Assembly: GCA_903909815.1 (NCBI GenBank)
Contig: CAIVXG010000025.1
Coordinates: 1 to 64,000 of the forward strand
Direction: 5' to 3'
Length of the DNA: 64,000 bases
Source: an uncultured beta proteobacterium
GTDB taxonomy: Bacteria > Pseudomonadota > Gammaproteobacteria > Burkholderiales > Burkholderiaceae_C
Made by a program: the position numbers and the translations under genes. Under the pieces are notes generated by a model. That model was not told where the DNA came from. It did not search any database and saw only the letters and a program-made list of their open reading frames with translations. Below are positions 27,716 to 36,707 of this stretch, one piece after another (position 1 is the first letter of the stretch; the number at the start of each line of letters is the position of its first letter).

Positions 27716-30687
27716 GGCGCCAGCGCTTGCTCCTGTATCGCCAGCAGGATCAACGGCGTATGGCGCACGCCGCCCACCATGCGGCGCCCGTTTAGCAGCA
27801 GCTTGCGCGCCCCGATGCCGGGGAAGTCGTGAGCTACCGCGAAGCCGGTGAACGCCTGATCTCGCGGCAGCACGGTCTCCAGCGCTTCGCGCAGCGCCGG
27901 GATATCCCATTGGTGCGAGCCCAGTTCGTAAAAGAGCTGGCCCACGGTGTCCTGCGGCGTCACCTGAAAGCTGGCGTAGAAGGCCTGGCTGGCGGAGACC
28001 ACGCGCAAGTCACCGTCCAGCACCAGCATCGGTTCGAGCACCGTGGCCACCAGTTCCTGGGCCAGGTTGCGTGCTTCGCGCTCGGTGATGGCGACGATGC
28101 GTTCGGTGATATCGGTAAAGGTCAGCACCACGCCGTCGATCACGTTGTCCACGGTGCGGTAGGGCTGCACGCGCGCCAGAAACCAGGTGCCGTCGTCGCT
28201 GCGAACTTCGCGCTCAATCGGCACCAGCGTATCCAGCACGGTTTCGGATTCGCGCAGCAGGTCTTCGCCCTCCAACTTGGACTTGATGTCGCCCAGGGGG
28301 CGGCCCACGTCCGAAGCTGCGAGCCGATAGACCTTGACCGCCTCGCGCGTGAAGCGCTTGATGGCCAGATTGCGGTCCAGAAAGACGGTGCCGATGTTGA
28401 TGTTGTCGAGCAGGTTCTTCATGTCGTTTTGCATGTGCGACAACTGCTCGATCTTGGACTGCAACTCGGTGTTGACGGTGATCAGCTCTTCGTTCACCGA
28501 TTGCAGCTCTTCCTTGGAAGTCTCCAGCTCTTCGTTGGTGGACTGCATCTCTTCGTTGGTGGATTGCATTTCCTCGTTCGCGGATTTGAGCTCCTCGTTC
28601 GACGCCTGCTGCTCCTCGATCGTGGCCTGCAGGTTCTCCTTGGTGATACTCAGCTCGCGTTCCAGTTCCTGCACGCGGGCCCGCTCCTCGGACGCGGCTG
28701 TGCGCTTACGGGCCTTGGGCGGCGGGGTCGCTGCCCCGCCGCTCGTGGGCGGCTGTTCCTGAAAGCTCACGAGCAGCAGCTCTTCGCCCGCATCCGGTTC
28801 GGCCAGGGGCCGCACGCTAAAGCCCACGCCGTGGAAGTCGCCATTGGTGCGCACCGACACCGCGCGGTTCAGCGTGGGCGTGCCTTGGCTCGCGGCCATC
28901 ACGGCGGCGCGCAACTCCAGTTGCAGGCCTTCACGTGCCATTTCGACCACGTTGAGCGTGGCCTGCCCGGGCGCGGCGCGCAGGTATCGGCCGGTGTCGC
29001 CGTGCACGAAGCGGATATTGCCCTTCAGGTCCGTCACCACCGAGGCTGGCGCGTAGGACTGAAGCAGCACGCGGCGCGTGAGCTCGGCGAAGTTGACTTC
29101 CTTGGCTTTTTGCATGGATTCCTCAGGTATCTTGGATGCGGCGCCCGTGGCCCAGGCCATGCCGCTGGTCATGAGGGAGCGCGCCGATGCGGTTGACGCA
29201 GTGGCCCGGTACAGCTTCCACTTGCGGTTCAGCGTGGCGAACAGCTCGATGTGGTTGCCGATGCTCTCCGAGGGCGAGAGAAAGAGCACGCCCCCAGGCT
29301 TGAGCGCATAGTGAAAAGCCGGTATAAGACGCGCTTGCAACTCGGGCTCCAGGTAGATCATCAGGTTGCGGCAGCTCAGCAGGTCCAGCCGTGTGAACGG
29401 CGGATCCTTGATCACGTTCTGCACCGCAAACACCACCATCTCGCGGATCTCCTTCTTCACCCGCAAGCCGGTCTCGTCCCGGGTGAAAAAGCGCCGCAGC
29501 CGCTCGGGTGTGAGGTCCTGCGCGATGTTGGGCGGATAGACCCCGCCGCGGGCGCTGGCGATGGCGTCGTCGTCCAGGTCGGTGGCGTAGAGCTGGACCT
29601 TGAACTCGGTCCGCGTCGCGTCCATGTGTTCGCGCAGCAGCATGGCGATGGAATAGGCATCCTCGCCGCTGGCGCAGCCCGCCACCCAGGCGCGAAACAC
29701 GTAATCCTCGCGTTTGTCCTTGAGCAGCATCGGCAAGATATCGAGCTTGAGTGCGACAAAGGCTTCCGGGTCGCGAAAGAAGCGCGTCACATTGATCAGC
29801 AGTTCCTTGAACAGCGCCTGCAGCTCAGGGGGGTGCTCCTTCAGATAGCGGGCATAGACCTCGGTGTTGTCGATGTCGTGCTGTGCCATGCGCCGCTCGA
29901 TGCGCCGCCCGATGGTGCTTTTCTTGTACTGCGAAAAATCGTGCCCTGTGGCCGAGCGCAACTGCAACAGGATGTGGTTCAGGCCGCCGGCAGAAGTGCT
30001 GGCCACTGGCACCTGCTGCAGCACGGCGAGCTTGCGGATGCCTGCCTGCAAGGCTTCTGGCATCCTGCCTGCGGCCAGCACCTGGGTCGCGTAGCCGCTT
30101 TGTATCGCACTCGATGGCATGCCGTCGAATTTGGCGCTGGCCGGCTCTTGCACCAGTGTGATGCCGCCAGCGCCCAGGATCGCACGGGCGCCCAGCGTGC
30201 CGTCGGTGCCCGTGCCCGACAAGATGATGCCCACGGCGTTCTCCCCCTGGTCCTCCGCCAGCGAGCGCAGGAAGGCGTCGATCGGCATGCGTTGCCCGCG
30301 CGGTTGCTCGGGCACGCTCAATTGCAGGCTGCCATGGAAGATCACCATGTCGCGATTGGGCGGAATGACGTACACATGGTTCGGCTCCACTGCCATCTGA
30401 TCCTGGGCTTCGAGCACCGACATGGTGGTGCAGCGCTGCAGGATTTCTGTCAGGATGCTGGCGTGGCTGGGGTCCAGATGCGGCACCAGCACGTAGGCCA
30501 TGCCGCTGTCGCTGGCGGCATGGTGAAAGAACTGCTCGAAGGCTTCGAGTCCGCCGGCAGAAGCCCCGATGCCGACGATGGCGAAGCCCTGGCCTGACGG
30601 CTCGGGTGCTGGCGGCGCAGATGCCGGAGCCGCCGTTGCCGCGGGCTGCGCGTTCGGTGGGGTCTGCGTCCGTTTCTTGCTTGCCAT
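27712..30687 (-). CDS. CheB-CheR-PAS fusion signalling protein
   Basis: A 991-aa protein. Residues about 35-220 are a CheB methylesterase domain with Ser in GIGASAGG (43), His in VPHLDP (70) and Asp in SGTGTDGT (162). Residues about 245-495 are a CheR methyltransferase (STIGRRIERRM, RFFRDPEAF, AGCASGEDAYSIAM, DLLSCRNLMIYL). A long coiled coil with repeated NEEMQSTNEE (about 670-755) follows, then PAS domains (about 760-870 and 880-985). There is no receiver or kinase domain. It may couple chemoreceptor methylation to PAS sensing. The start is ATG 30687; no che operon is nearby. Confidence 0.9.
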   Translation of the reverse strand: MASKKRTQTPPNAQPAATAAPASAPPAPEPSGQGFAIVGIGASAGGLEAFEQFFHHAASDSGMAYVLVPHLDPSHASILTEILQRCTTMSVLEAQDQMAVEPNHVYVIPPNRDMVIFHGSLQLSVPEQPRGQRMPIDAFLRSLAEDQGENAVGIILSGTGTDGTLGARAILGAGGITLVQEPASAKFDGMPSSAIQSGYATQVLAAGRMPEALQAGIRKLAVLQQVPVASTSAGGLNHILLQLRSATGHDFSQYKKSTIGRRIERRMAQHDIDNTEVYARYLKEHPPELQALFKELLINVTRFFRDPEAFVALKLDILPMLLKDKREDYVFRAWVAGCASGEDAYSIAMLLREHMDATRTEFKVQLYATDLDDDAIASARGGVYPPNIAQDLTPERLRRFFTRDETGLRVKKEIREMVVFAVQNVIKDPPFTRLDLLSCRNLMIYLEPELQARLIPAFHYALKPGGVLFLSPSESIGNHIELFATLNRKWKLYRATASTASARSLMTSGMAWATGAASKIPEESMQKAKEVNFAELTRRVLLQSYAPASVVTDLKGNIRFVHGDTGRYLRAAPGQATLNVVEMAREGLQLELRAAVMAASQGTPTLNRAVSVRTNGDFHGVGFSVRPLAEPDAGEELLLVSFQEQPPTSGGAATPPPKARKRTAASEERARVQELERELSITKENLQATIEEQQASNEELKSANEEMQSTNEEMQSTNEELETSKEELQSVNEELITVNTELQSKIEQLSHMQNDMKNLLDNINIGTVFLDRNLAIKRFTREAVKVYRLAASDVGRPLGDIKSKLEGEDLLRESETVLDTLVPIEREVRSDDGTWFLARVQPYRTVDNVIDGVVLTFTDITERIVAITEREARNLAQELVATVLEPMLVLDGDLRVVSASQAFYASFQVTPQDTVGQLFYELGSHQWDIPALREALETVLPRDQAFTGFAVAHDFPGIGARKLLLNGRRMVGGVRHTPLILLAIQEQALAP

Positions 30688-30802
30688 GGCGACTTTCGGG
30701 TTGTGCTGCGGGGCTATGCTACACCGGTCCAACGCCGCAGCATGGCGCCGCGCAGATGCGGCTGCGTCCATGCACCGGAAAGTTGGCGTCGGCGCGGTCG
30801 CT

Positions 30803-33010
30803 CTAGTCGAGTCCGCTCCTCAGGAAATGGTCGAACTCCTGAATCGCCAAGGGTCGACTGAACAAATGGCCCTGCCAGTCGTTACAACCCTGGCTGGCGA
30901 GATGGTTTCGCTGTTCCTGGGTTTCGACACCTTCGGCTACGACCTTCAGCCCAAAGTTCTGCGCCAGTGTGATCACCATCCTGGCAATTGCCGCATCGTC
31001 GGGGTCGGTCAGGATATTGCGCACAAAACCCTGGTCGATTTTCAGCTCGTCCAGCGGTAGCCGCTTGAGACCGGCGAGGGATGAAAAGCCGGTGCCGAAA
31101 TCATCGAGCGAGAAGCCCAGGCCTTTGGCTTTGAGCGCCGTCATCTTGGCTGCGACAGCGTCGACGTGCGACAGCAGCAGGCTTTCGGTGAGTTCCAGCA
31201 CCAGCCTCCTGGGGTTGGCTCCGGTTTTTACGAGCGTGGCCAAGACCTGATCGACAAACGACTTCTGGTTGAACTGTCTGGCACTGACATTCACCGTCAA
31301 CATCAGGTGTGCGCTCTGGGCGTGTTGCGCCCACTGCGCCAGTTGGCTGCAGGCGGCTTCCAGCACCCACTGGCCCAGGGGCAGAATCAATCCCGAATCC
31401 TCGGCGATCGACATGAAGTCGGCGGGCACCAGCAATCCACGCTCGGGATGGACCCAGCGCAGCAAGGCCTCTGCCCCCGTCACCTGGCCTTGACCCGATA
31501 CCTGTGCCTGATAGTGCAGCACGAACTGCCGCTGCTCCAGCGCCGTGTGCAGTCCCACCTCCAGGGCGCTGCGCGCGGTCACCACCGCCTGCATCTCCTG
31601 GTCGTAAAAGCGCAGCGTGTTGCGGCCAGCCAGCTTGGCCTGGTACATCGCCAGATCGGCGCGTTTCAAGGGTTCGGCGCTGGACTCGTGCGGCTCGCCG
31701 CCGAACAGGGTGATGCCAATGCTGGCGCTGCAGCGCTGTTCGGAATGATTGAGCTGGTACGACCGGGCCAGCGCGAGACGTATCTTTTCACCCACCGACT
31801 CGGCCTGCCTGGCGGCGTCCAAGCTGTCATCGCTCAGGTTCTCTAGCATCACCAGGAATTCGTCACCGCCCAGCCGGGCCACGGTGTCACCTTCGCGCAC
31901 GCAGCTGTTCAGCCGCCAGGCCACCTGCTTGAGCAACAGATCGCCCTGGTCATGACCAAGGGTGTCATTGATGTTCTTGAAGTTGTCCAGATCGACAAAA
32001 AGCAGCGCCCCTTTGCGCTGATGCCGATAGCCCAACGCCAGGGCTTGCTCGAGGCGGTCCGTGAAGAGGCGCCGGTTGGGTAGCTGGGTCAAGGGGTCAT
32101 GAAAGGCCAGCGCCTTGATCTGGTCTTCCGCCGACTTGCGCGCACTGACGTCGGTGAAGGTGCCAACGTAGTGGGATGAGTTCCCCGCCTCGTCCTTCAC
32201 CGCCGTGATGGTGAGCCACTCTGGATAGAGCTCGCCGCTTTTGCGCCGGTTCCAGATTTCCCCCTGCCACGATCCGCTCACCGCGATGCTGTCCCACATC
32301 GATGCATAGAAGTCCGCATCGTGTCGCCCCGATTTGAGCACGCTGGGCTGGCGACCCGCAACCTCTTCGGGCGCGTAACCCGTGATTCGGGTGAAGGCCT
32401 TGTTGGTTCGAAGAATCGCCTTGCCAGCGTCGGTGATGACGACGCCCTCGTGCGAATCAAAGGTCGTGGCGGCGATACGAAGTTCGACCTCCAGCAGCTT
32501 GATCCTGGAAATGTCGGACAGCCCCAGTCTGAAGACCGGGATACCGCCTTCGGCATGAGCGACATTGGCCGACAGCTGCACCCACACGGGCTCGCATCCG
32601 GGCTTGACGATGCGCAGTTCGAGCGACTGGGGCGCACCGGTTTTCAGCAAGCGCAGGCGTAGCAAATAAAGACTGTCCTGGTCGTCGTGGTGAATGAAGC
32701 GCGTGAAGCGTTGTCGCAGCAGCTCTTCGCAGGGCAAACCCAGCATCGCCACCGCCGCAGCGTTGGCCGTCAGGATCAATTCTTCTTCGTCGACGGTGCA
32801 ATATCCCATCGGGGCTTGTTCGTAGAGTTCAACATAGCGCGCACGCTGTGCTTCCAAGGCGAGTTGCGCCCGGCCCAGTTCCTCGTTCTGCACCTCCAGC
32901 TCCACTTGATGCACAAGCAGTTCGTGCAGTGCCCGCCGCAATGGCTCGGGCGCATCGGCCGCGACCTGTTCGCGCAGCGCGGCTTCAGCCGCTTCGCGCA
33001 GCGTCTCCAT
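30803..33010 (-). CDS. PAS-PAS-GGDEF-EAL cyclic-di-GMP enzyme
   Basis: A 735-aa protein with two PAS domains (about 60-175 and 180-290), a GGDEF domain with intact RLGGDEF at about residue 380, and an EAL domain with GAEALLRW, LDDFGTGFSSL, LKIDQGFV and VAEGVE, all residues needed for phosphodiesterase activity. Both activities may be present, so the net direction is not predictable. The N-terminal PAS is strikingly similar to that of the histidine kinase upstream. The start is ATG 33010, which overlaps the kinase's 3' end by 26 bases. Confidence 0.93.
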   Translation of the reverse strand: METLREAAEAALREQVAADAPEPLRRALHELLVHQVELEVQNEELGRAQLALEAQRARYVELYEQAPMGYCTVDEEELILTANAAAVAMLGLPCEELLRQRFTRFIHHDDQDSLYLLRLRLLKTGAPQSLELRIVKPGCEPVWVQLSANVAHAEGGIPVFRLGLSDISRIKLLEVELRIAATTFDSHEGVVITDAGKAILRTNKAFTRITGYAPEEVAGRQPSVLKSGRHDADFYASMWDSIAVSGSWQGEIWNRRKSGELYPEWLTITAVKDEAGNSSHYVGTFTDVSARKSAEDQIKALAFHDPLTQLPNRRLFTDRLEQALALGYRHQRKGALLFVDLDNFKNINDTLGHDQGDLLLKQVAWRLNSCVREGDTVARLGGDEFLVMLENLSDDSLDAARQAESVGEKIRLALARSYQLNHSEQRCSASIGITLFGGEPHESSAEPLKRADLAMYQAKLAGRNTLRFYDQEMQAVVTARSALEVGLHTALEQRQFVLHYQAQVSGQGQVTGAEALLRWVHPERGLLVPADFMSIAEDSGLILPLGQWVLEAACSQLAQWAQHAQSAHLMLTVNVSARQFNQKSFVDQVLATLVKTGANPRRLVLELTESLLLSHVDAVAAKMTALKAKGLGFSLDDFGTGFSSLAGLKRLPLDELKIDQGFVRNILTDPDDAAIARMVITLAQNFGLKVVAEGVETQEQRNHLASQGCNDWQGHLFSRPLAIQEFDHFLRSGLD

Positions 33011-34694
33011 CTTTGGCTCCAAGAAAATCGGCAAGGCGCTTGAGGAAGCGCGGCACATTGAGGGGCTTGGTGAAGTAGGCAGAAAAACCTGCCGCGATAC
33101 CGCGTTCCAGCGCCCCTTTCATGGCGTCGGCGGTGATCGCAATCACCGGAATATGAGCGGTTCGAGGGTCTCCCTTGAGAACGGCCAAGGCCTCCAGTCC
33201 GTTCATGCCCGGCAGGTTGATGTCCATCAGTATCAGCGCCGGTGGCTCGGTGAGCGCCATATCAATACCGCGCTCCGCCGAATAGGCTTCGCTGAGTTTG
33301 AGGTCTTTTCGGTGGCTGAAGATTTGCTGCATCAGTTGCAGGTTCATGGGGTTGTCTTCGATGTGCAGCACGACCTGGCGTTTGGCCTGGGCGCCGACCG
33401 CTTCATCGACGGCCGCGGGCTGGGAAGAGCCCGGATCCAGCGCCATTTCGACCCAAAAGGTGCTGCCCTGCCCCTGCACGCTGTCAAACCCGATGCGCCC
33501 ACCCATGGCATCGGTGAGGCGCTTGGAAATCAGCAATCCGATGCCGGTGCCCTCGATTTGACCGCGTTCCGCGTCCAGGCGGTCAAACGCATTGAAGACC
33601 CGATGTTGCTTGTCCGCCGCGATTCCCGCTCCGGTGTCGCTGACACTGATGCGCACGACACCGGTGTCCGGGCGCACGCGGCAGAACAAATGCACCAGGC
33701 CCTGGGCGCGGTTGTACTTGACCGCGTTGGAAAGCAGATTCAGCAAGACCTGCTTCAGGTGCACACGATCGCAGCGCACTTGCAGATTTGCCGGCACTTC
33801 CATGTGCAGCGTGATCTGTCGGGCTGCGGCCAGGGGCAGAATGAGTTCGCGCGCCTCTTCCGCGAATCCGGCCAGGTCCACGGATTCCATGGCCAGCTCG
33901 ATCTGGCCCGACTCCACCTTGGTCAGGTCAAGCACATCGTTGACCAGAGCCAGCAAGTGCTGCCCGCCCTTGAGAATTTTTTGCACATTCTCCTGCTGCG
34001 TAGGATTCAAGTCGCCGGCAAAATCGAGCAACTGCGCGTAGCCCATCACGACGTTCAACGGCGTGCGCATTTCGTGGCTCATTTGGGACAGAAAATCCGA
34101 CTTGGCGAGACTGGCGCGCGCGGCAGCGTCCAGCGCCGCCACCAGTTGTGCCTTCACGGCTTTCTGCTCGCTGATGTCGCTCAGCGCGACCCGCATGACA
34201 GCGGATCCATTCGGGTCCTGCGCCATGGCCGCGGTCAGATTTGTCCAGGTGTGCGTGCCATCGCTTTTGAGCATCCGCAGTTCACACGACTGCGCTCCAT
34301 CCGACTTCAGCAGCTGCTGGCGCATCAGGTAAAAAACGTCCTGATCGTCCTTGAAGATGAAGCGTGATAGCCGCTGCTGCAGCAATTCGCTGCGCGCCAT
34401 CGCCAACATCCTTGCCGCGGTGACATTGGCCTGCAGGATCGAACCCTCCAGGCCCACGCAGCAATAGCCCACCGGCGCATGATCATAGAGTTCTACATAG
34501 GCGGCGCGCTGCACATCCAGTTCCAGGTGCGTTTGGCGCAGCGTTTCGTTCTGCATCTCCAACTCGATCTCGTGCACCCGGAGTTCATGCACCAGTTGTT
34601 GCAGCGGGGCCTTCCCCGATTGCCGTGGAACTTGGGCAAGCTCTCCCTCTGCGGCGCTGCGCAGCGGGTCGTTCCCTGACGAAGCACTCTTCAC
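32985..34694 (-). CDS. Hybrid sensor histidine kinase with receiver domain
   Basis: A 569-aa cytoplasmic kinase. An N-terminal helix and PAS domain (about 30-180) lead to HisKA (His207 in FLSQMSHEMRTPLN), HATPase (NLLSNAVKYN, DTGAGIAADKQ, GTGIGLLISKRL) and a C-terminal receiver (LHIEDNPMNLQLM, LILMDINLPGMNGLEAL, ITADAM, FTKPL). No transmembrane segment is seen. The receiver ends the chain, so it may relay onwards or feed back. The adjacent GGDEF-EAL gene overlaps it and shares the PAS, suggesting a common input. Confidence 0.92.
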   Translation of the reverse strand: MKSASSGNDPLRSAAEGELAQVPRQSGKAPLQQLVHELRVHEIELEMQNETLRQTHLELDVQRAAYVELYDHAPVGYCCVGLEGSILQANVTAARMLAMARSELLQQRLSRFIFKDDQDVFYLMRQQLLKSDGAQSCELRMLKSDGTHTWTNLTAAMAQDPNGSAVMRVALSDISEQKAVKAQLVAALDAAARASLAKSDFLSQMSHEMRTPLNVVMGYAQLLDFAGDLNPTQQENVQKILKGGQHLLALVNDVLDLTKVESGQIELAMESVDLAGFAEEARELILPLAAARQITLHMEVPANLQVRCDRVHLKQVLLNLLSNAVKYNRAQGLVHLFCRVRPDTGVVRISVSDTGAGIAADKQHRVFNAFDRLDAERGQIEGTGIGLLISKRLTDAMGGRIGFDSVQGQGSTFWVEMALDPGSSQPAAVDEAVGAQAKRQVVLHIEDNPMNLQLMQQIFSHRKDLKLSEAYSAERGIDMALTEPPALILMDINLPGMNGLEALAVLKGDPRTAHIPVIAITADAMKGALERGIAAGFSAYFTKPLNVPRFLKRLADFLGAKDGDAARSG

Positions 34695-34828
34695 GTTCCC
34701 TCCTTGCGCTGCAGCAACCGCTCAATACTGCACTCGGACAGAGGGTGGACTATTGTTTTAAATCAATGGTCGTGTTGAGGTCAATTGTCTTCTTTGGGCG
34801 CGGACTGAGTGGCCGCCATGCGAGTCCG

Positions 34829-36694
34829 TCAAAAGATCATGGTGACGTGCATCACGTCTTCGTCACGTTGCACGGTCACGTTTTCGCAGCAACTGCGCGC
34901 CAGTTTGATCATCTTGGTGTTCTCGGGAAGTATCTCGGCCTCAAAGCCGCGCACGCCGCGGCCTTTGGCGTGGCCCATCAACCGCCTTTGCAGGGCGCTG
35001 CCCAGGCCCGTTCCCTGCCAGCCGGTGCCGACCATGAAGGCAGTTTCGGCCAGGTTGGTCGAGGGGTTGACGAAGTAGGAGGCGTGCCCCACAAGCAGTT
35101 CGCTTTCACGTTCGCCCTGAACCGCGACGAAGGCCACCGAGTGCTTGTAGTCCAGGTTGCACAGTCGCTGCACCTCGTTCGTGGACAATGCCTTGACCTG
35201 ACGGAAGAAGCGGGTGTAGCGGTCACCCGCGGGCAAGCCGTAAAACAGCGACTTCACAGCGCCCGCATCAGACACCGTCGCCGGACGTATGTTCACGCTC
35301 TTGTTGTTGCGCAACTCCACCCTGAGCTCGTCCTCCACCGGGTAGGGAAACGCGCTCTGGATGGTGCAAGAGGTCTCCAGATAGCCCAGGCGCTTGCCCT
35401 CTTCGAGAAGCACGGCGCGAAAGTCCGGATGCGAGATGGCAATCAGCGACAGCGCGCGTTCGCGAATCGATTTGCCGTGCAGGTAGGCAATGCCAAACTC
35501 CGTCACCACGTAGTGCACGTCGCTGCGCGCCAGCGTGGCGGCTTCGCCCGGAGCCAGCATCGCACGAATGCGCGAAGAGGCGCCGTCGTCGGTGGTCGAG
35601 GTCATGCACACGATCGGCTTGCCGCCCTTGGAGAGCGCCGCACCGCGCACAAAATCCACCTGGGCGCCCAAGCCGCCGTAAAGCTCGCCTTCAAACTGGT
35701 CGGAGCACACCTGGCCCGTCAGGTCGATCGAAAAGGCCTGACTGATCGACACCATCTTGTGCTGCGCGGCGATCACCTCCTGATTTGCCACCCAGGACAT
35801 GGGGTGCAGTGAAAACAGCGGATTGCCGTCGATGATGTCGTACAGAGCGCGGCTTCCCAGCACGAAGCTGGCGACGACCTTGCTCTTGAGTTGGGACTTG
35901 GAGCGCCCCGTCAGAATCCCTTTTTCCAGCAGCGGCAGGATGGCGTCTGTGATCACATCCGAGTGGATGCCCAGGTCGCGCCGATCTGAGAGATAACGCA
36001 GCGCCTCGTTTGGGATGCGGCCCAGGCCAATCTGCAAGGTGGAGCCGTCGTCAATGATGCCCGCGATGTACTTGGCGATCTGCTGCACCACTTGTTCCGT
36101 GGCCGGCAGGTGCACGTATTCAGTCACGGGCGTGTGCACCGGTACCAGCCGGTCGATGTCGCGCACGTGCAGCGTGGTGTCGCCCTGGGTGCGCGGCATG
36201 GCCGGGTTCACCTCGGCGATCACCCACTTGGCCGCGGCCACGGCAGCCGGGATGATGTCCACCGAAACACCCAGGCTCACATAGCCGAAAAGGTCAGGCG
36301 GCGACACCTGGATGAAGGCCACGTCAATCGGCAACGAGCCCTTGGCCATCAGCTCCGGCACCTTGGAGATCTGTATCGGTACGTACTCCACCAGGCCCTG
36401 CTGCACCGCCGCGCGCAGGTCCGAACCCACGAAGAACGAGCGGTGCCGGTAATGCGTCAGCGCCCGACCAACGGCGTCATGCGCGACGGCGTTGGTGGTG
36501 ATGAAGTGCACCAGTTCCACGTCCGGAGGCGGATTGGGCAAATCCTCCAGCGCGGCTACCAGGGCCCTGGGCGTGGCACAGGCGGTGCCGACGAAAACGC
36601 GATGACCGGGCTTGACGGCCAGCACGGCCTCCTTGGCGCTGGCCACCTTGTCCGGGAAGCGCGCGCGCAAACTCTCGTCGTTTAAATTGTTCAT
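34829..36694 (-). CDS. Acetyl-CoA hydrolase/transferase fused to GNAT domain
   Basis: A 621-aa protein. Residues 1 to about 440 are a class I CoA-transferase (Cat/ACH1 type): GHRVFVGTACATPRALV, GDTTLHVRDIDRLVPV, IGLGRIPNEAL, LYGGLGAQVDFVRGA and VVTEFGIAYLHGKSIRERA. Residues about 465-620 are a GNAT acetyltransferase-like domain (VNIRPATVSDAGAVKSLFYG and VGTGWQGTGLGSALQRR, the acetyl-CoA loop). The role of the fused domain is unknown. It is the last gene of the minus-strand set that begins with the TpsB gene and includes SulP. Confidence 0.88.
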   Translation of the reverse strand: MNNLNDESLRARFPDKVASAKEAVLAVKPGHRVFVGTACATPRALVAALEDLPNPPPDVELVHFITTNAVAHDAVGRALTHYRHRSFFVGSDLRAAVQQGLVEYVPIQISKVPELMAKGSLPIDVAFIQVSPPDLFGYVSLGVSVDIIPAAVAAAKWVIAEVNPAMPRTQGDTTLHVRDIDRLVPVHTPVTEYVHLPATEQVVQQIAKYIAGIIDDGSTLQIGLGRIPNEALRYLSDRRDLGIHSDVITDAILPLLEKGILTGRSKSQLKSKVVASFVLGSRALYDIIDGNPLFSLHPMSWVANQEVIAAQHKMVSISQAFSIDLTGQVCSDQFEGELYGGLGAQVDFVRGAALSKGGKPIVCMTSTTDDGASSRIRAMLAPGEAATLARSDVHYVVTEFGIAYLHGKSIRERALSLIAISHPDFRAVLLEEGKRLGYLETSCTIQSAFPYPVEDELRVELRNNKSVNIRPATVSDAGAVKSLFYGLPAGDRYTRFFRQVKALSTNEVQRLCNLDYKHSVAFVAVQGERESELLVGHASYFVNPSTNLAETAFMVGTGWQGTGLGSALQRRLMGHAKGRGVRGFEAEILPENTKMIKLARSCCENVTVQRDEDVMHVTMIF

Positions 36695-36707
36695 GGTGTG
36701 GTGGTCC

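Noticed and set aside
27829-30597. Long plus-strand frames (455 and 448 codons) opposite the CheB-CheR gene
   Set aside because: They are shadows of a high-GC gene on the minus strand, rich in His, Gln and Arg with no family features.
30688-30802. TGCTGCGG/CCGCAGCA inverted repeat between the c-di-GMP and CheB-CheR genes
   Set aside because: The loop is about 22 bases and there is no T-tract on either strand, so I do not call it a terminator.
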